Below are positions 9,442-19,815 of a stretch of 64,000 nt of DNA, piece after piece. The notes below the pieces were generated by a model. It did no database searches and was not told the origin of the DNA. It saw nothing but the letters and a program-made list of their open reading frames with translations. The translations under genes and the position numbers were made by a program. How positions within the stretch are numbered: the first letter of the stretch is position 1; every line of letters starts with the position of its first letter. Source of the DNA: Entomortierella parvispora (taxonomy: Eukaryota > Mortierellomycota > Mortierellomycetes > Mortierellales > Mortierellaceae); assembly GCA_963573315.1 (NCBI GenBank), contig OY752152.1, positions 248,001 through 312,000 on the forward strand, read 5' to 3'.

Positions 9442-10483
9442 TGTGGTGTAGTGGATCCAGGTCCCAGATCCACGCGAGCGAGATAGAGAGAGTTATTTTT
9501 AGTATTTAGTTATTTTTTTATTTTTGTTCCTGTTTTCTGTTTTCTATAAAAAAGGGAGCAAAGTCCACTTTGCTCCTGGTTGCCTTTTCCCCTTACGATT
9601 CCCTCCTGTACCTTGTTGATCACCAGAACACCTCCCTTCTGCTCGTATCTGTCTCGCAGTTACCCTTGGCGTTGCTGCAATATTCAACCCCATCAGCCTT
9701 TGGACGCCGTTGCAATATACGAATCCCTGGGCCTTGACTGTTCCCTGGATATCCCCCAGACCTTTTGTGTTCCCTTGATCCTCCCTGCCCACTCTCGCAA
9801 CATATCCATCCGTGTGCCAGCCCTCCTTGATCAAGTCCTGTACCGCCCTCCGAGCGCTCCGTAGGATCACCTGGACCCTCGCCTATCCGATATCAATTGG
9901 CCATTTGCGAGGTACACTTACGATGTCATATCTCTTCTGAGTGGACCTGTTATGATCTTGGCAACCCACCCTGAGGCCTTCATTGGTGCTTGGGGACCAA
10001 CCATCCTCCTCGTTATATCTCGGAGTCTCCTCTGAACCCTCAGTTAGGCGACCTTGTCCCCTTTCCCAGATAGAATCTCCTTTGCCTTGCTTTACTGACT
10101 AGATCCCATCCCATCCCCTGTGTTGTTATTAGTATAGTATAGTCGCCGTCGTGCTCTTAGCCTTGTAGTCTTTGTTCTCCTGTTTGGATCCCGTTAGGAC
10201 CTGCCTGCTCTTCGGTATGTGGTCCTTGGTTTTCATCCAGTTCGTTCTACTTATCTTTTGATCCCTTTGCTGACTCTCTCTCCTTCCTGTTTATCTCCAG
10301 TACTATCTCCTTGAGACTGTATCTGATCATACAACAGCGTTGTGCCTGATCCCTGTGGCCCTGGGAGCAAAGTCCCTATCAACTGTAAGCGACGATTTTT
10401 GTTAGTCATCTTTCTTCTCGTTATCAATTTCGCTTCCAGCTCATTGCTGACCTTAGACTATACTTACATTAGACAACATCACA
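9442..10483 (+). repeat. Element A 3' LTR, 1,042 bp
   Basis: Same length and ends as the 5' LTR (TGTGGTG...CATCACA). TATA box and hairpin are repeated near 9545-9576. At 10,484 the sequence passes directly into element C1 reverse transcriptase on the opposite strand, beginning with ACGT. Confidence 0.92.
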
Positions 10484-11678
10484 ACGTAGCGGGTGCGTTG
10501 CAAAGACCAAAGGGCATGACCAAAAACTCGAAATGACCATAACGTGTCCTAAACGCCGTCTTCCACTCGTCTCCTTCGGCGATACGAATTAAATTATATG
10601 CACCCTTCAGGTCCAATTTCGTAAAAATCTTGGCGGAGCGGAGGCGTTCCAAGGTTTCTGCAATGAGCGGTAAGGGGCAGCGGTTCTTGATGGTCAACTT
10701 GTTCAGCGCGCGATAGTCGACACACATACGGAGTTCTTTGTTTTTCTTGGGTACAAAGAGGACAGGAGCCCCGGCAGGGGATTCAGAGTGGCGGATAAAA
10801 CCCTTTTTCAGATTGTCATCAAGGAATTCTCGAAGAGCTTCAAGCTCCTTTTCAGATAAGTTATACAGAGGACCAAAGGGAGCGGTGGCATCCGGCTCAA
10901 GAACGATGGAGTGGTCAAAAGAGCGATGAGGCGGCAGAGTGCCAATCGCGCGGTCTTTGAAGAGAGCAGCAAAGTCAGCATACTCCGGAGGCAGGACAGG
11001 GACAGGTTTTTCATCAACAGAATTCAAGGACAGAGAGGGGTCAGAGTGCTCGCGGATCGCTTCAAGATCGCGGCAGAACAAAGAAACGAGTTGTAACGAG
11101 TACAAGTCATCAACAGAAAGGTCAGAAGACTCTACATCAATAGAGTCAAGATCAAGATCAAGATTTTCAATAGATAAATCAGGAGAGTAATGAGAAAGGC
11201 AACGTTTATTGCAGTGTTCATCACGAAAAGAAACTAAGTGCTTTTTCCAATGGATATGAGGGTTGTGGATGTGTAACCAGTCAATTCCAAGGATAACAGC
11301 ATGGGTCTGAAGAGAGGTGACGTGGCAATTGAGGGTCTCATGATGGGAGTCTGAGATAGTGAAACTCAAAGGACAGGTCTTGGTGACGGGGCCCGAGGTG
11401 CTTGGGGAGCCATCCGCCATATGTAAACGGACAGGGTGATTGAGTTCCGAGGTTGGTAGAGATAATTTTTTGATAAATGCGGCGTCAACAAAGGATTTTT
11501 GTGCGCCCGAATCGAGGAGAGCATTGGTCTTGACAGGGGGTCGGTCAGGAAGGTGAACGGTAATAGGAATGAGGAGACAGTAACGAGGAAGTGCGGGCTG
11601 GCCCGGAGGGGTAGGCGTAGCGAGGACGTGGCCTAAGATCCAATCCTCGGTAGGATCTAGGCCGACTCGTTTTCCGAA
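10484..11678 (-). pseudogene. Element C1 protease-reverse transcriptase, truncated by element A LTR
   Basis: The frame opens at 11,678, -1 relative to gag. It carries the aspartic protease active site [13 protein letters not shown] and then V-I-L-G-I-D-W-L. The reverse transcriptase follows: [30 protein letters not shown] (first catalytic Asp) and [12 protein letters not shown]. It ends exactly there at the element A 3' LTR, before the YXDD box, so no active enzyme is possible. RNase H, integrase and the 3' LTR of C1 are absent from the window. Confidence 0.9.
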
Positions 11679-12670
11679 TCAAATTCGAAAGACACACCTT
11701 CGACGGAAACAGCTGCAAGGCGGGCTTTCTTGACAGGACAATCACCAGCAAAGTGATTCTTTCCACCACAGTAAAGACAGAGCTTGTTGTCGCGACGACG
11801 TTGTTTCTCTTCAGCGGTGATGTGCTTGACACGCACAGTATCAAGATCCATATCAGTTGAGGAGGAGGCAGCGGCAGAGGAGGTCGCGGCTGGGGTAGTG
11901 GATCTTCGGGACCAAGAGTTGTTCGAGTGGTGAGCTCGAGTGCCAAAACGCTGATCGCGCGCACGCGAGACATGGTTTTGGTACGCAGTGGAGGCAGCAG
12001 CCTGGGCGTCACGGAGGGTCTTGAGGTTGTGCATCTGAGCTGTCAACAGGGATTTGACATCGGATGACAGACCATCCTTGAAACGGGCAAGAAGAGCAAC
12101 CTCGTTCCAACCGGATTGAGAGGCTAGAGGCTGGAACTTGGCGATGTACTCCGAGACTGTGCCGTTCTGGCGGAGACGGATGAGTCGATTGTTGATATCA
12201 TCGGCGTGAAGGTGGTTACCATAGAGGTCGTTGAGGAGGTCGGCAAAGAGTTCCCAGTCAGACAAGTAACCTTCGGTATCTTGGGCGCGGCCGATGACGT
12301 ACGGGGCAAAGAACTCTGCGGGAAGGCCTTCCATTGACTGTAAGGCCAGATTAATCTTGTCGACGTCAGTTCTGAAAGATCTGGGATGTCTCGAGAACAC
12401 GGTGTTGAGTTGCGACATGAACTGGTTCAGCGACATGCCATTGGGATCACCCTTGAACTTGGTCGTGAGGGCGTTCGGGACTGGAACGTTGAGACCACGC
12501 TGAGCCAATTGAGCAAGGATCTCTTGGACTTGGAGTTGATATTCTTGTTGGCGGGTTTGGTTCTCGGCGAGGGTCTGGATAGCCTCTTGGACAACAGAGG
12601 CGGACGAAGTGCTCGATGTGGCCTCGGCCATGGCAGTCATCTGCTGTTGCAGAACTTCTACCTGTTGCAT
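11657..12670 (-). CDS. Element C1 Gag (capsid + CCHC zinc knuckle)
   Basis: Intact 337-residue ORF. It has a Gln-rich, coiled-coil-like N-terminus, a Retrotrans_gag-like core ([23 protein letters not shown]) and a CCHC knuckle, [14 protein letters not shown], near residues 297-310. The stop at 11,657 overlaps the pol frame by 22 bases (11,678-11,657), implying -1 frameshifting in that interval. The ORF lies in the 5' half of a truncated element, so it may be translated but cannot support transposition alone. Confidence 0.88.
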   Translation of the reverse strand: MQQVEVLQQQMTAMAEATSSTSSASVVQEAIQTLAENQTRQQEYQLQVQEILAQLAQRGLNVPVPNALTTKFKGDPNGMSLNQFMSQLNTVFSRHPRSFRTDVDKINLALQSMEGLPAEFFAPYVIGRAQDTEGYLSDWELFADLLNDLYGNHLHADDINNRLIRLRQNGTVSEYIAKFQPLASQSGWNEVALLARFKDGLSSDVKSLLTAQMHNLKTLRDAQAAASTAYQNHVSRARDQRFGTRAHHSNNSWSRRSTTPAATSSAAASSSTDMDLDTVRVKHITAEEKQRRRDNKLCLYCGGKNHFAGDCPVKKARLAAVSVEGVSFEFDSENESA

Positions 12671-12783
12671 GGTAGCTTGCAGATGCTGGAGGACAACTTG
12701 GGGATTAACGTCGAGTTCTCAGCTTGCTCGGCGATGTGATGCAGGGTGTAGATACCCTGCTGGTCGTGTTGGTTGTGGTCCAT
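12658..12783 (-). other. Short upstream ORF overlapping the C1 gag start
   Basis: A 41-codon ORF beginning M-D-H-N-Q starts at 12,783 and stops at 12,658, 13 bases inside gag and in another frame. It is preserved in copy C2. It may be the true gag N-terminus separated by a frameshift (the gag frame upstream of 12,670 reads D-V-N-P-Q-V-V-L-Q without an ATG), or a translational control ORF. Confidence 0.35.
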
Positions 12784-13130
12784 GGTAGCGAAAACGGAGA
12801 GGGAACAAGTGGACGAGGGTCGTTTTCAGCGGATTTTGATAACAGAAATGTGGAAAAATAAGCTTTTTTAAAGATTTCCTGTGCGCGAGCAATGCAAGTT
12901 TTCGCGGGCCAAGGAGAGCAGGAAATGCGCAAGAAGAAGAACGGTGGAGAAACAAGAAGTCGACCAGTTTACTTTTATCGACGCGAATGACCCCGGACGG
13001 TGGATTGCGGACAGTAACCCTGGGACAGGTGAACTATTACTAAAAGGGAGTTGCTGCAAAATGGAAGCAGCAAGAGTGGAGGAGTGTGTCTGGAAGGAAA
13101 GCGAGAAGGCAGGATGTGTTGAGTCTGCAA
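12784..13130 (-). other. Element C1 untranslated leader between 5' LTR and gag
   Basis: 347 bases between the C1 LTR and the first upstream ATG. They are matched closely by C2 (about 22,215-22,562). The start (minus strand, from 13,130) reads TTGCAGACTC, which is not a standard TGG primer site. I see no gene here; plus-strand ORFs in this interval also recur in C2 and are treated as repeat sequence. Confidence 0.6.
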
Positions 13131-13582
13131 TGTCACGGTCAGACAAGGCAGGAACAAGAAGGTGAAGGAAAGGTGTGGTTTATTGTGAATTGCAGACTGA
13201 GGAACAAAGCAAGAGGACAGGGGGGTTTATATACTAGAGAGTGATGAAGGCCTGGACCCAGGCCTACGTTGAGTCAGAGATGACACGAAAGAGTAGGATA
13301 CATATCCGGGCAGGTACTAATCATAAGCCGGACCTATGAGTAGGGTCCGGGATGGCAACATAGATGAAGGAGAACGAGATGGAGGTCCTGATAGGCGCGG
13401 CTGAGAGATACGTACTAAGGGTAGCTATAGCCCTAGGTCCAGAACCTGGACGCCAGGGGTACTCGTCGGAGATCAGAGGACAAGCCAATGAGTGCGGATA
13501 CAGATCCTAGGTTCGCGATCCTAGACCAGAGGTACAAGAGACGCGTACTTCGTACGATCTGAGTCTGCGACGTTTCGTGACA
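13131..13582 (-). repeat. Element C1 5' LTR, 452 bp
   Basis: The ends are the inverted repeat TGTCACG (13,131) and CGTGACA (ending 13,582). A second copy with the same ends lies at 22,563-23,018. To the right it abuts D1 integrase sequence, so C1 inserted into D1. The partner 3' LTR is missing because C1 is cut by element A. Confidence 0.85.
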
Positions 13583-15411
13583 GCGGTGTGCTTTGTTGAA
13601 GGCATTAATCATTTTTCTGCTGTGTCGCCTTGGCTTTGGCAGAGATAGCAGGAAAAACAAGATTGGTCATGTATTTCAGTCGTTCGTCAAGCTGCTTCTC
13701 AGTCATGAGGCGAGATTCAACTTTACGGAAATCAAGGAGACCAGAATATGATCTTCAATAGAACAGAGAAAAGGGTGTTGAGCTGTGAATGGCAGCAACG
13801 CGGTTGTTCAGCTGGAACCGAACCATGGGCAATTTCTCATCCCAGTTCTGTTTAGCACTGTGAATCATTTTCTGTAAAACCTCCTTAACTGAACGAACAC
13901 ATCGTTCAGCCAGGCCGTTAGAACGAGGGTGATAGGGTGTTGTCAAACGGTGGTCGATCATCAGGGTGTCCGCCATGTGGTGGATGATAAAGTTGTCAAA
14001 CTCAGAGCCATTGTCACTTTGAAGTACCTTTGGAAAACCAATCAAGCAGAATAGTTCAAACATGTGTCCGGCGACAGTTGCGGCTGATTTGTCGGGCAGC
14101 GCTCGAAGAAAAATAAAGCGAGAACATACATCAACAAGCACGAGAGTGATCGAATTGCCGCGTTCGCTCATAGGCATTGTTGCAAGGTCCATAGCCATAT
14201 GATCTCCTGGCAGAGTGGCGTGGATAGCATTCAAAGGATGATATCCTCTTTTTGCAATGTTGAAACGTTGGCATTGAGGACATTTAGAAATCCAAGCTAG
14301 ACATATTTCCTTGAGCTTTGGCCAGGTGTATCCACGTCTGTGGATTGCCTCGACCATGGCATTAGCTCCAAGATGCCCAAATGAGTGAATTTCTTCCAGG
14401 ATATTCTCTCTGTCATCCTCAGAAGGGACTTTGAGAGGCAGGTCAGGGTCAGGAATGACATGTCGATATGGCGCATCGGCATCAATAGTCTCTCCTTCCA
14501 AGTGTTTCGCCAATTGCTTTGAGGTTACAAAAGGACGATCATTTTCAGTGGCTGTATCTTTGTTCTTGGTGGATCGAGTTGAGACAGCGGCATTGTGCAA
14601 TTTGATGCGCTTCGCTATGGATCGATCAAAGGTTGCAGTCTCTTCTTTGGCATCTTCCCAAAGAGCGGGCGGGAAAGCACGAGCGTCAGGAATGATGTTC
14701 AAGATGCCAGGGCGATATACACACTGAAAGTCGAATCGCAGGATTGTTTCTCTCCATAATGCGATCGTCGTAGGCAAGTCAGCTTGGGTATGCATGTAAG
14801 TCAGCGGCTTGTGGTCAGTGAATAACGTGAAAGACCGGCCAATCAGATAGCCCTGGAACTGGTTGAGAGCATAGACAATAGCCAACAGTTCCTTTTTGTA
14901 GGCAGGGTAATTCAGTTCATGCTTTTTCAAGGATCTGGCCATGAATGAGATGTAGTAGACTTTTGTCTCATTCCCTGGTCCTAAGGGCAATTGAAAGAGG
15001 ACAGCGCCGATACCGACATTTGAAGCATCAGTAGCTACATAGAAAGGCTTGCTGAAGTCAGCAAATCTCAACAGAGGAGCTCGTTGGACAAGGTACTTCA
15101 AGCCTTCAAAGCATTGTCGTTGCAGTGAGTCCAAGATGAATGTTCCTTTCTGGTGTCTCAATTTATCCAGCAGTGCAGTCAGAGTGCTGTGTAACGGCAT
15201 GTACTCGCGGAAGTAGTTAAACATTCCTAAATACCGCTGCACCATTTTGCCTGTGGTCGGTTCCGTCCACGAGTGAACATTGGCGACCTTCTCAGGGTTA
15301 ATTCCGCGTCCATCCTTGTTGATGATAAATCCAAGCAGAACAATCTCTGTGCAGAGGAAGTGGCATTTGTCAGCGTTGACAATCAGTTTGTTTTCAGTCA
15401 GCCTTCTCATG
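13583..15411 (-). pseudogene. Element D1 pol: reverse transcriptase C-terminus, RNase H, integrase
   Basis: Continues the D1 reverse transcriptase that is interrupted at 1342. From 15,410 it reads L-T-E-N-K-L-I-V-N-A-D-K-C-H-F, then the thumb, RNase H (Y-V-A-T-D-A-S-N-V-G-I-G, F-T-D-H-K-P-L), the integrase zinc domain (H-S-F-G-H-L-G-A-N-A, C-P-Q-C-Q-R-F) and the DDE core (M-D-L-A-T, Q-S-D-N-G-S-E-F, N-G-L-A-E-R). The main frame stops at 13,755. Further integrase, L-D-F-R-K-V-E-S-R-L, is readable in another frame to the C1 LTR at 13,583, with one more single-base shift in an A run. The coding frame is decayed, so this is a fossil. Confidence 0.9.
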
Positions 15412-15561
15412 TGTTCAGGTCAGGTCAAGTCAATGGTGGGCCAGATGATGACGGGAAGGAAGAAGGTTTCTTTATTGCAACGGTCGTGACGCCAAATTAT
15501 AATCTGGCGTCAGTCACCTGATCAAGAATCCTCGTCAACTCAAAAGTAGCGATCCGCAACA
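15412..15561 (-). repeat. Element B 3' LTR, 150 bp, with polypurine tract
   Basis: Reverse complement of 1343-1492 with one difference seen. On the minus strand it is preceded by the purine tract CTTGGGGGGAGC (15,573-15,562), which identifies it as a 3' LTR. It follows the B pol and integrase (15,887 upwards). CATG at 15,408-15,411 matches CATG before the 5' LTR. Between 15,574 and 15,886 is an A/T-rich 3' untranslated region with several AAAAAAT-like runs and no gene. Confidence 0.85.
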
Positions 15562-15886
15562 GCTCCCCCCAAGATTCGGACAGGGATAGTGGATCATCGA
15601 AGGAAAAAATCATAAAACCTCGATATAACAGGGCATGTATTCTGAGGAAAAAAAATAAACTCAGCAGGGGCATGGTACAGTACATGGCTTGGTGCAGGAG
15701 ACATGTGGTATTATGAGGGAAAAAATTATAAACCTCATCAGAGAGCATGGTTTTGAAGGAAAATAATAAACTTCAGCAGGGGCAGGATACATGACATTGG
15801 GCAGGAGACATGTGGTATGAGGAAAAAAAGTTTATACCTTTGGTACACGTACTAAAAACTCACTCAGGGTCAGTGCAATGTGCAAC

Positions 15887-16459
15887 TTAACTTTCGCGTC
15901 TGCGTTTGTTACGTTCACGATCAAACTTTTGTTGTTTGTTTTGGAGTCTCTTTGCATTTCTGGTCAGAGTGTGAGGATTGTTCATGTTTAACTTAGTGTA
16001 GTAATCAGCAACCACTTTCTTAGAATCAAAGTTCTTGTAAGGGATCTCTGAGTTGTGGGAATCGTCATATCCTTTCCACTTTACTAAGTAGCGTGTCTCC
16101 CCCTCAGATTCGAGATGACTCAGGATCTTCTCTACTTCGAAGTGGGTGGCTTCATCAGTGGGAATGTCTCGAGATTGGGATACAGCTTTCAATTGAACAG
16201 GGGCGAAATTGCGGGCAAGAAGTTGACCAAGGTTGTCACGTAAAATGTAGTTTCCTCGAGTATTACGGCGGACTACCTTATAGGGGCCATCATATTTAGG
16301 GTCAAGGGCTGATGTAGCAGTTTCATCTTTAACCATGACATATGAACCAGGTGCAAATTCCAGGGTATGATGAGACTTTTGGAAAGCATCAATCATCTTT
16401 TTCTGAGTGGCCTTAGCTTTCTCTGAAATGGCAGGGAATACAACGTTGGTAAGGTACAA
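15887..16459 (-). pseudogene. Element B integrase C-terminus with chromodomain
   Basis: Carries the integrase tail (N-V-V-F-P-A-I-S-E-K-A-K-A-T), the beta domain (P-G-S-Y-V-M-V-K-D and Y-D-G-P-Y-K-V-V), then a chromodomain (H-F-E-V-E-K-I-L-S-H, Y-L-V-K-W-K-G-Y-D, S-E-I-P-Y-K-N-F). It ends in a basic R-R-R-E-S tail. It is joined to the preceding integrase core only by a frame change near 16,485-16,495, so the polyprotein is interrupted there. Closely similar to the fragment at 20,858-21,212. Confidence 0.88.
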
Positions 16460-16478
16460 AAGACGCTTATCAAGTTGG

Positions 16479-17726
16479 TCAGGGGTTAGTTAACAGATGA
16501 CTTTCGGCGGAGCGAAAATCCATAAGTCCAGGGTATGCTCGACCATAAAATAATGAGAATGGTGTAGAATGGTGCAATGCTGCAACACGATTGTTGAGTT
16601 GGAATTGTACCATTGGAAGGTAGTCGTCCCAAGCAGGCTTGTTACCATGGATGAGCTTCTGTAACAGTTCTTTGGCAGAGCGGACAAAACGTTCAGCTAG
16701 ACCATTAGCTCGAGGATGGTAAGGGGTAGTAAATCGATGATCGATTTCCAAGGTGGATGCAAGATGAGTAGCTATTGCATTCGAAAACTCAGTGCCATTA
16801 TCACTTTGGAGAATCTTTGGAAATCCAATTAGGCAAAAGAGTTTAAACAGGCGACCTGCAACGGTGGCTGCGGTGCGGTCAGGTAGTGCTTCCAAGAAAA
16901 CGAAACGCGTACAGACATCAACGACGATGAGTGCATACACGTTACCTTTTTCACTAATGGGGAATACAGCAAGATCAATAGCAATATGATCACCAGGCAG
17001 TTGAGCATGAATAGCAGTGAGAGGGTGGTAGCCTTTCTTAGCTATATTGTAGTGTTGGCATTGAGGACATTTGGAAACCCAAGAAAGGCAAATTTCTTTG
17101 AGTTTAGGCCAGGAAAAGCCACGCGAGTGAATTGCTTCAACCATGGCATTGGCACCTAGGTGGCCAAAATTATGGGTTTCATCCAAAAGAGAGTCTTGGT
17201 CTTCAGGAGCAGGTACAGCAAATGATTGCTCAGGGTCAGGGATTTGGTGTAAATAGGGTGCATTGGGATCGATAGTTTCACCATCCAAGATTTGTACAAG
17301 TTGGGTAGAGGTGATAAATTCTGGGACCAATGTGGAGTGTGTTTCAGGATTGAAACGAGAAGTTTGGACAGGGGCAGGTGTTTTCTTAGGAGTGCTAATC
17401 TTGGAGGCTTTAGTAGCTCTTCGTGTAGAAATAGCAGCAATATCACAACTTTTAGCCTTGCCATGCCGGTAATGACGGGTGGTGTGTGCAGATGCTACTT
17501 GATACTTGGCCTGGGGTAGAGGAGTATCAGAAGCTTCACCAGAGGTCTCATCCCATAGTGCAGGTGGGAAAGCACGGGATAGAGCATCAGGGATGATGTT
17601 CTTAAATCCAGGACGGTAGACACATTCAAAATCAAATTTCAAAAGAGTCTCACGCCAATTGGCAATAGTTGTAGGGAGTTCTGCCTGGGTGTGCATGTAG
17701 GTCAGAGGCCTGTGATCAGTGAACAA
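16479..17726 (-). pseudogene. Element B RNase H end and integrase core
   Basis: Begins in RNase H (F-T-D-H-R-P-L-T-Y) and continues through the integrase zinc domain (H-N-F-G-H-L-G-A-N-A ... C-P-Q-C-Q-H-Y) to the DDE core (I-D-L-A-V, Q-S-D-N-G-T-E-F, N-G-L-A-E-R-F). Two extra bases near 17,775-17,785 separate it from the preceding frame (G-I-V-Y, then A-L-T-Q-F-E-A-Y-L), and it stops in the linker before the chromodomain part. Confidence 0.88.
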
Positions 17727-17743
17727 TGTGAAATGGCGTCCAG

Positions 17744-19815
17744 TTAAGTATGCCTCAAACTGAGTGAGAGCATATAGACTATACCTAGGAGTTCTTTCTT
17801 GTATGCAGGGTAGTTCAATTCATGTTTCTTCAGAGAGCGAGCCATGAAGGAAATATAATGAACTTTGGATTCGTCACCAGGACCATTGGGCAGCTGGTAG
17901 AGGACGGTTCCAACACCAAGATTAGATGCATCGGTAGTAAAAAGTATACGGCACACAGAGTCGGTAAGAATGAGAGAGGGATCTCTTGATTTATTGTAAC
18001 GATCAGGTATATGTACCTGATCGGGCCTCTGTGACTGCCTTGCCGCCAGCAGCATTATTTGGTTCCAAAATCTTTGCCTTTGCCACCAAATTATGCGACA
18101 GGTAGCAACGTAAAATGGTTTGGTGAAGTCAGGGAACGTGAGGATAGGGGCACGTTGAACAAGTTTTTTTAGATTTTCAAAGCAGGCTTTTTGAATCTTG
18201 TTCAGGACAAAGGTACCTTTCTTGAATCGTAAACGATCGAGAGGCGCAGATAATGTACTGTACATAGGAATGTACTCACGGAAGTAGTTGAACATACCAA
18301 GATAGCGGAGAACCATTTTGGCATTGGTGGGTTCAGCCCATTTGTGAACATTAGCAACCTTTTCAGGGTTGATTCTGCGACCATGCTTGTTGATAGCAAA
18401 GCCTAGAAGTAGAATCTCAGTGCAGAAGAAATGACACTTCTCAGGGTTGACGATGAGTTTGTTTTGGGTCAATCGTTTAAGGACTTCCTGGACTTGGATG
18501 CGGTGTTCCTCAGCTGTCTTGGAAAAGATCACAATATCATCTACGTATACTGCGACGAAGTCCAGATCACCAAGAATAGACATCATGCCTCGTTGGAAGA
18601 TGCTTGTCATGGGTTTGAGTCCAAAAGGAGCTCGCTGGAACATGTATTGTTTACCATCATAGTAGAACGCTGTCAGCGGCTGACTCTTTTTGCTCAAGGG
18701 AAGTCGAAGAAATGCAGATCGAAGATCAATGGTGGTAAAGTACCTATGACCAGCAGCATCATTAATGACTTTGTCAATGCGAGGTAGTGGAAACTTGTCA
18801 CAATCAAGTAGGTGAGAGTTCAAGTTGCGTGGGTCAAGGCAAAGACGGGTTTTCAGGATTCTCCCCTCTAAGTCACGCCTGGCGGACAAGGCAAGTTGAT
18901 TCGTGTGAACAACAGGGAAATGAGTGAGGGTGATGACTCCAGCAGCAAGCCAGTCATCAATTTGTTTTTGAACAGGGGCTCTCTCCGCATATGGAAAGGA
19001 AGCATTGGGTGTCTGGTATACATTGATTCCGGGAGGAATGGACAGGTTCACCTCCATTAAAGGGTGAGGGCAAAAACTAGTGGGGTCAATTGCAGCATTG
19101 TCCTCCAAATATGATTGAATACTTTCAAGGAATGCACTACGTGCCGATTTGAACTCTTCAGACTGTTCTTCAATAGGACGTTGGACACCAACAATTTCTG
19201 GAGGGCTGTCATGTTCAATGAGGAGCTCACTATACACGCCAGAAGGTCCTAGAACAGGATTGGACACGCCTCCAATGTAGTATCCAAACTTGTTGAACAA
19301 ATCCATGCCTACGTAGAGTTCATAACCATGCAGGGGCATGACAGTGACATGTGCACTCAATTTTCGGCCATTGCAGAGAATGTCAACAGGATTAACAGAG
19401 ATTGCCATGGGGCATTTAGTGCTATTGGCAAGAGTCACTGAGGCTTCAGGGTATTCATTTAATGGTAACTGTATTTTGAGAGCAGTGGCACGATCAAAAA
19501 TTGTAGTATTGGCACCCGGATCAATAAGAGCATTGAAGCAGTGGCCATTGACTTCTACGGGGACAATTAACCGGGATTCAGTGGTTTTGTCAGATTGAGT
19601 AGCGCAGATTTTCAAATCAGTAACAGGTACAGGGTTAACAGTGGAAGACTCACATTGGGTAGCTTCTTGCATGGCTCTGAGATCGTAAGTCATATCTTCA
19701 CGCTCTTCATTAGCCTGCAGGTCAGGTTCGATACCTCTCTTGGCAGAGGCTACGACAGTGGTCATAGCAGAAGCTACAACGGGGGCAACTATCTTCACTT
19801 TTTTTTTTTTGGCGG
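17744..19815 (-). pseudogene. Element B protease and reverse transcriptase
   Basis: Starts abruptly at the inverted A LTR (19,816) in a Lys run (A-K-K-K-K-V-K). The protease-like active site reads A-L-I-D-P-G-A-N-T-T-I-F (D-P-G instead of D-S/T-G). The reverse transcriptase has T-I-D-L-R-S-A-F (catalytic Asp), R-A-P-F-G-L-K-P-M-T-S-I-F-Q-R and V-Y-V-D-D-I-V-I-F-S-K (YVDD). RNase H begins at F-Y-V-A-T, where a 163-bp insertion (17,938-18,100) separates it from T-D-A-S-N-L-G. The frame ends at 17,744. The visible open frame extends upstream into the LTR, but that part is not pol. Confidence 0.88.
17938..18100 (-). repeat. 163-bp solo-LTR-like insertion in element B RNase H
   Basis: Flanked by GGTAG at 17,933-17,937 and 18,101-18,105, a 5-bp target duplication. 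Removing it restores V-A-T-D-A-S in RNase H. On the minus strand it starts TGTCGCATAA and ends in CTTTTTA. It contains a perfect hairpin (GATCAGGTA at 18,001-18,009, TACCTGATC at 18,014-18,022) and AATAAA (17,995-17,990) five bases beyond it. The layout resembles the 150-bp B LTR, but the end is not the usual CA. Confidence 0.7.

Larger units (their letters stand above)
2065..10483 (+). mobile_element. Element A: nearly complete Ty3/gypsy LTR retrotransposon, 8.4 kb
   Basis: Two 1,042-bp LTRs (2065-3106 and 9442-10,483) enclose gag (3242), protease-reverse transcriptase-RNase H and integrase in the gypsy order. It lacks a chromodomain. Candidate 4-bp duplications ACGT lie at 2061-2064 and 10,484-10,487, but the left flank is element B gag and the right flank is element C1 reverse transcriptase, so the two flanks are not one target. 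The LTRs look almost identical (one difference noticed, A/G near 2987 versus the matching site), implying recent insertion. The pol frame is broken near 7733, so this copy is probably not autonomous. Confidence 0.9.

Noticed and set aside
11545-12012. 155-codon minus-strand ORF across the C1 gag-pol overlap
   Set aside because: Third frame over gag and the protease start; the gag frame (zinc knuckle) and the pol frame (D-S-G-A) account for the sequence.
12881-13165. 94-codon plus-strand ORF next to C1 gag, repeated at 22,312-22,554
   Set aside because: It lies in the retrotransposon leader and runs into the LTR; the repetition is due to the C1/C2 copies.
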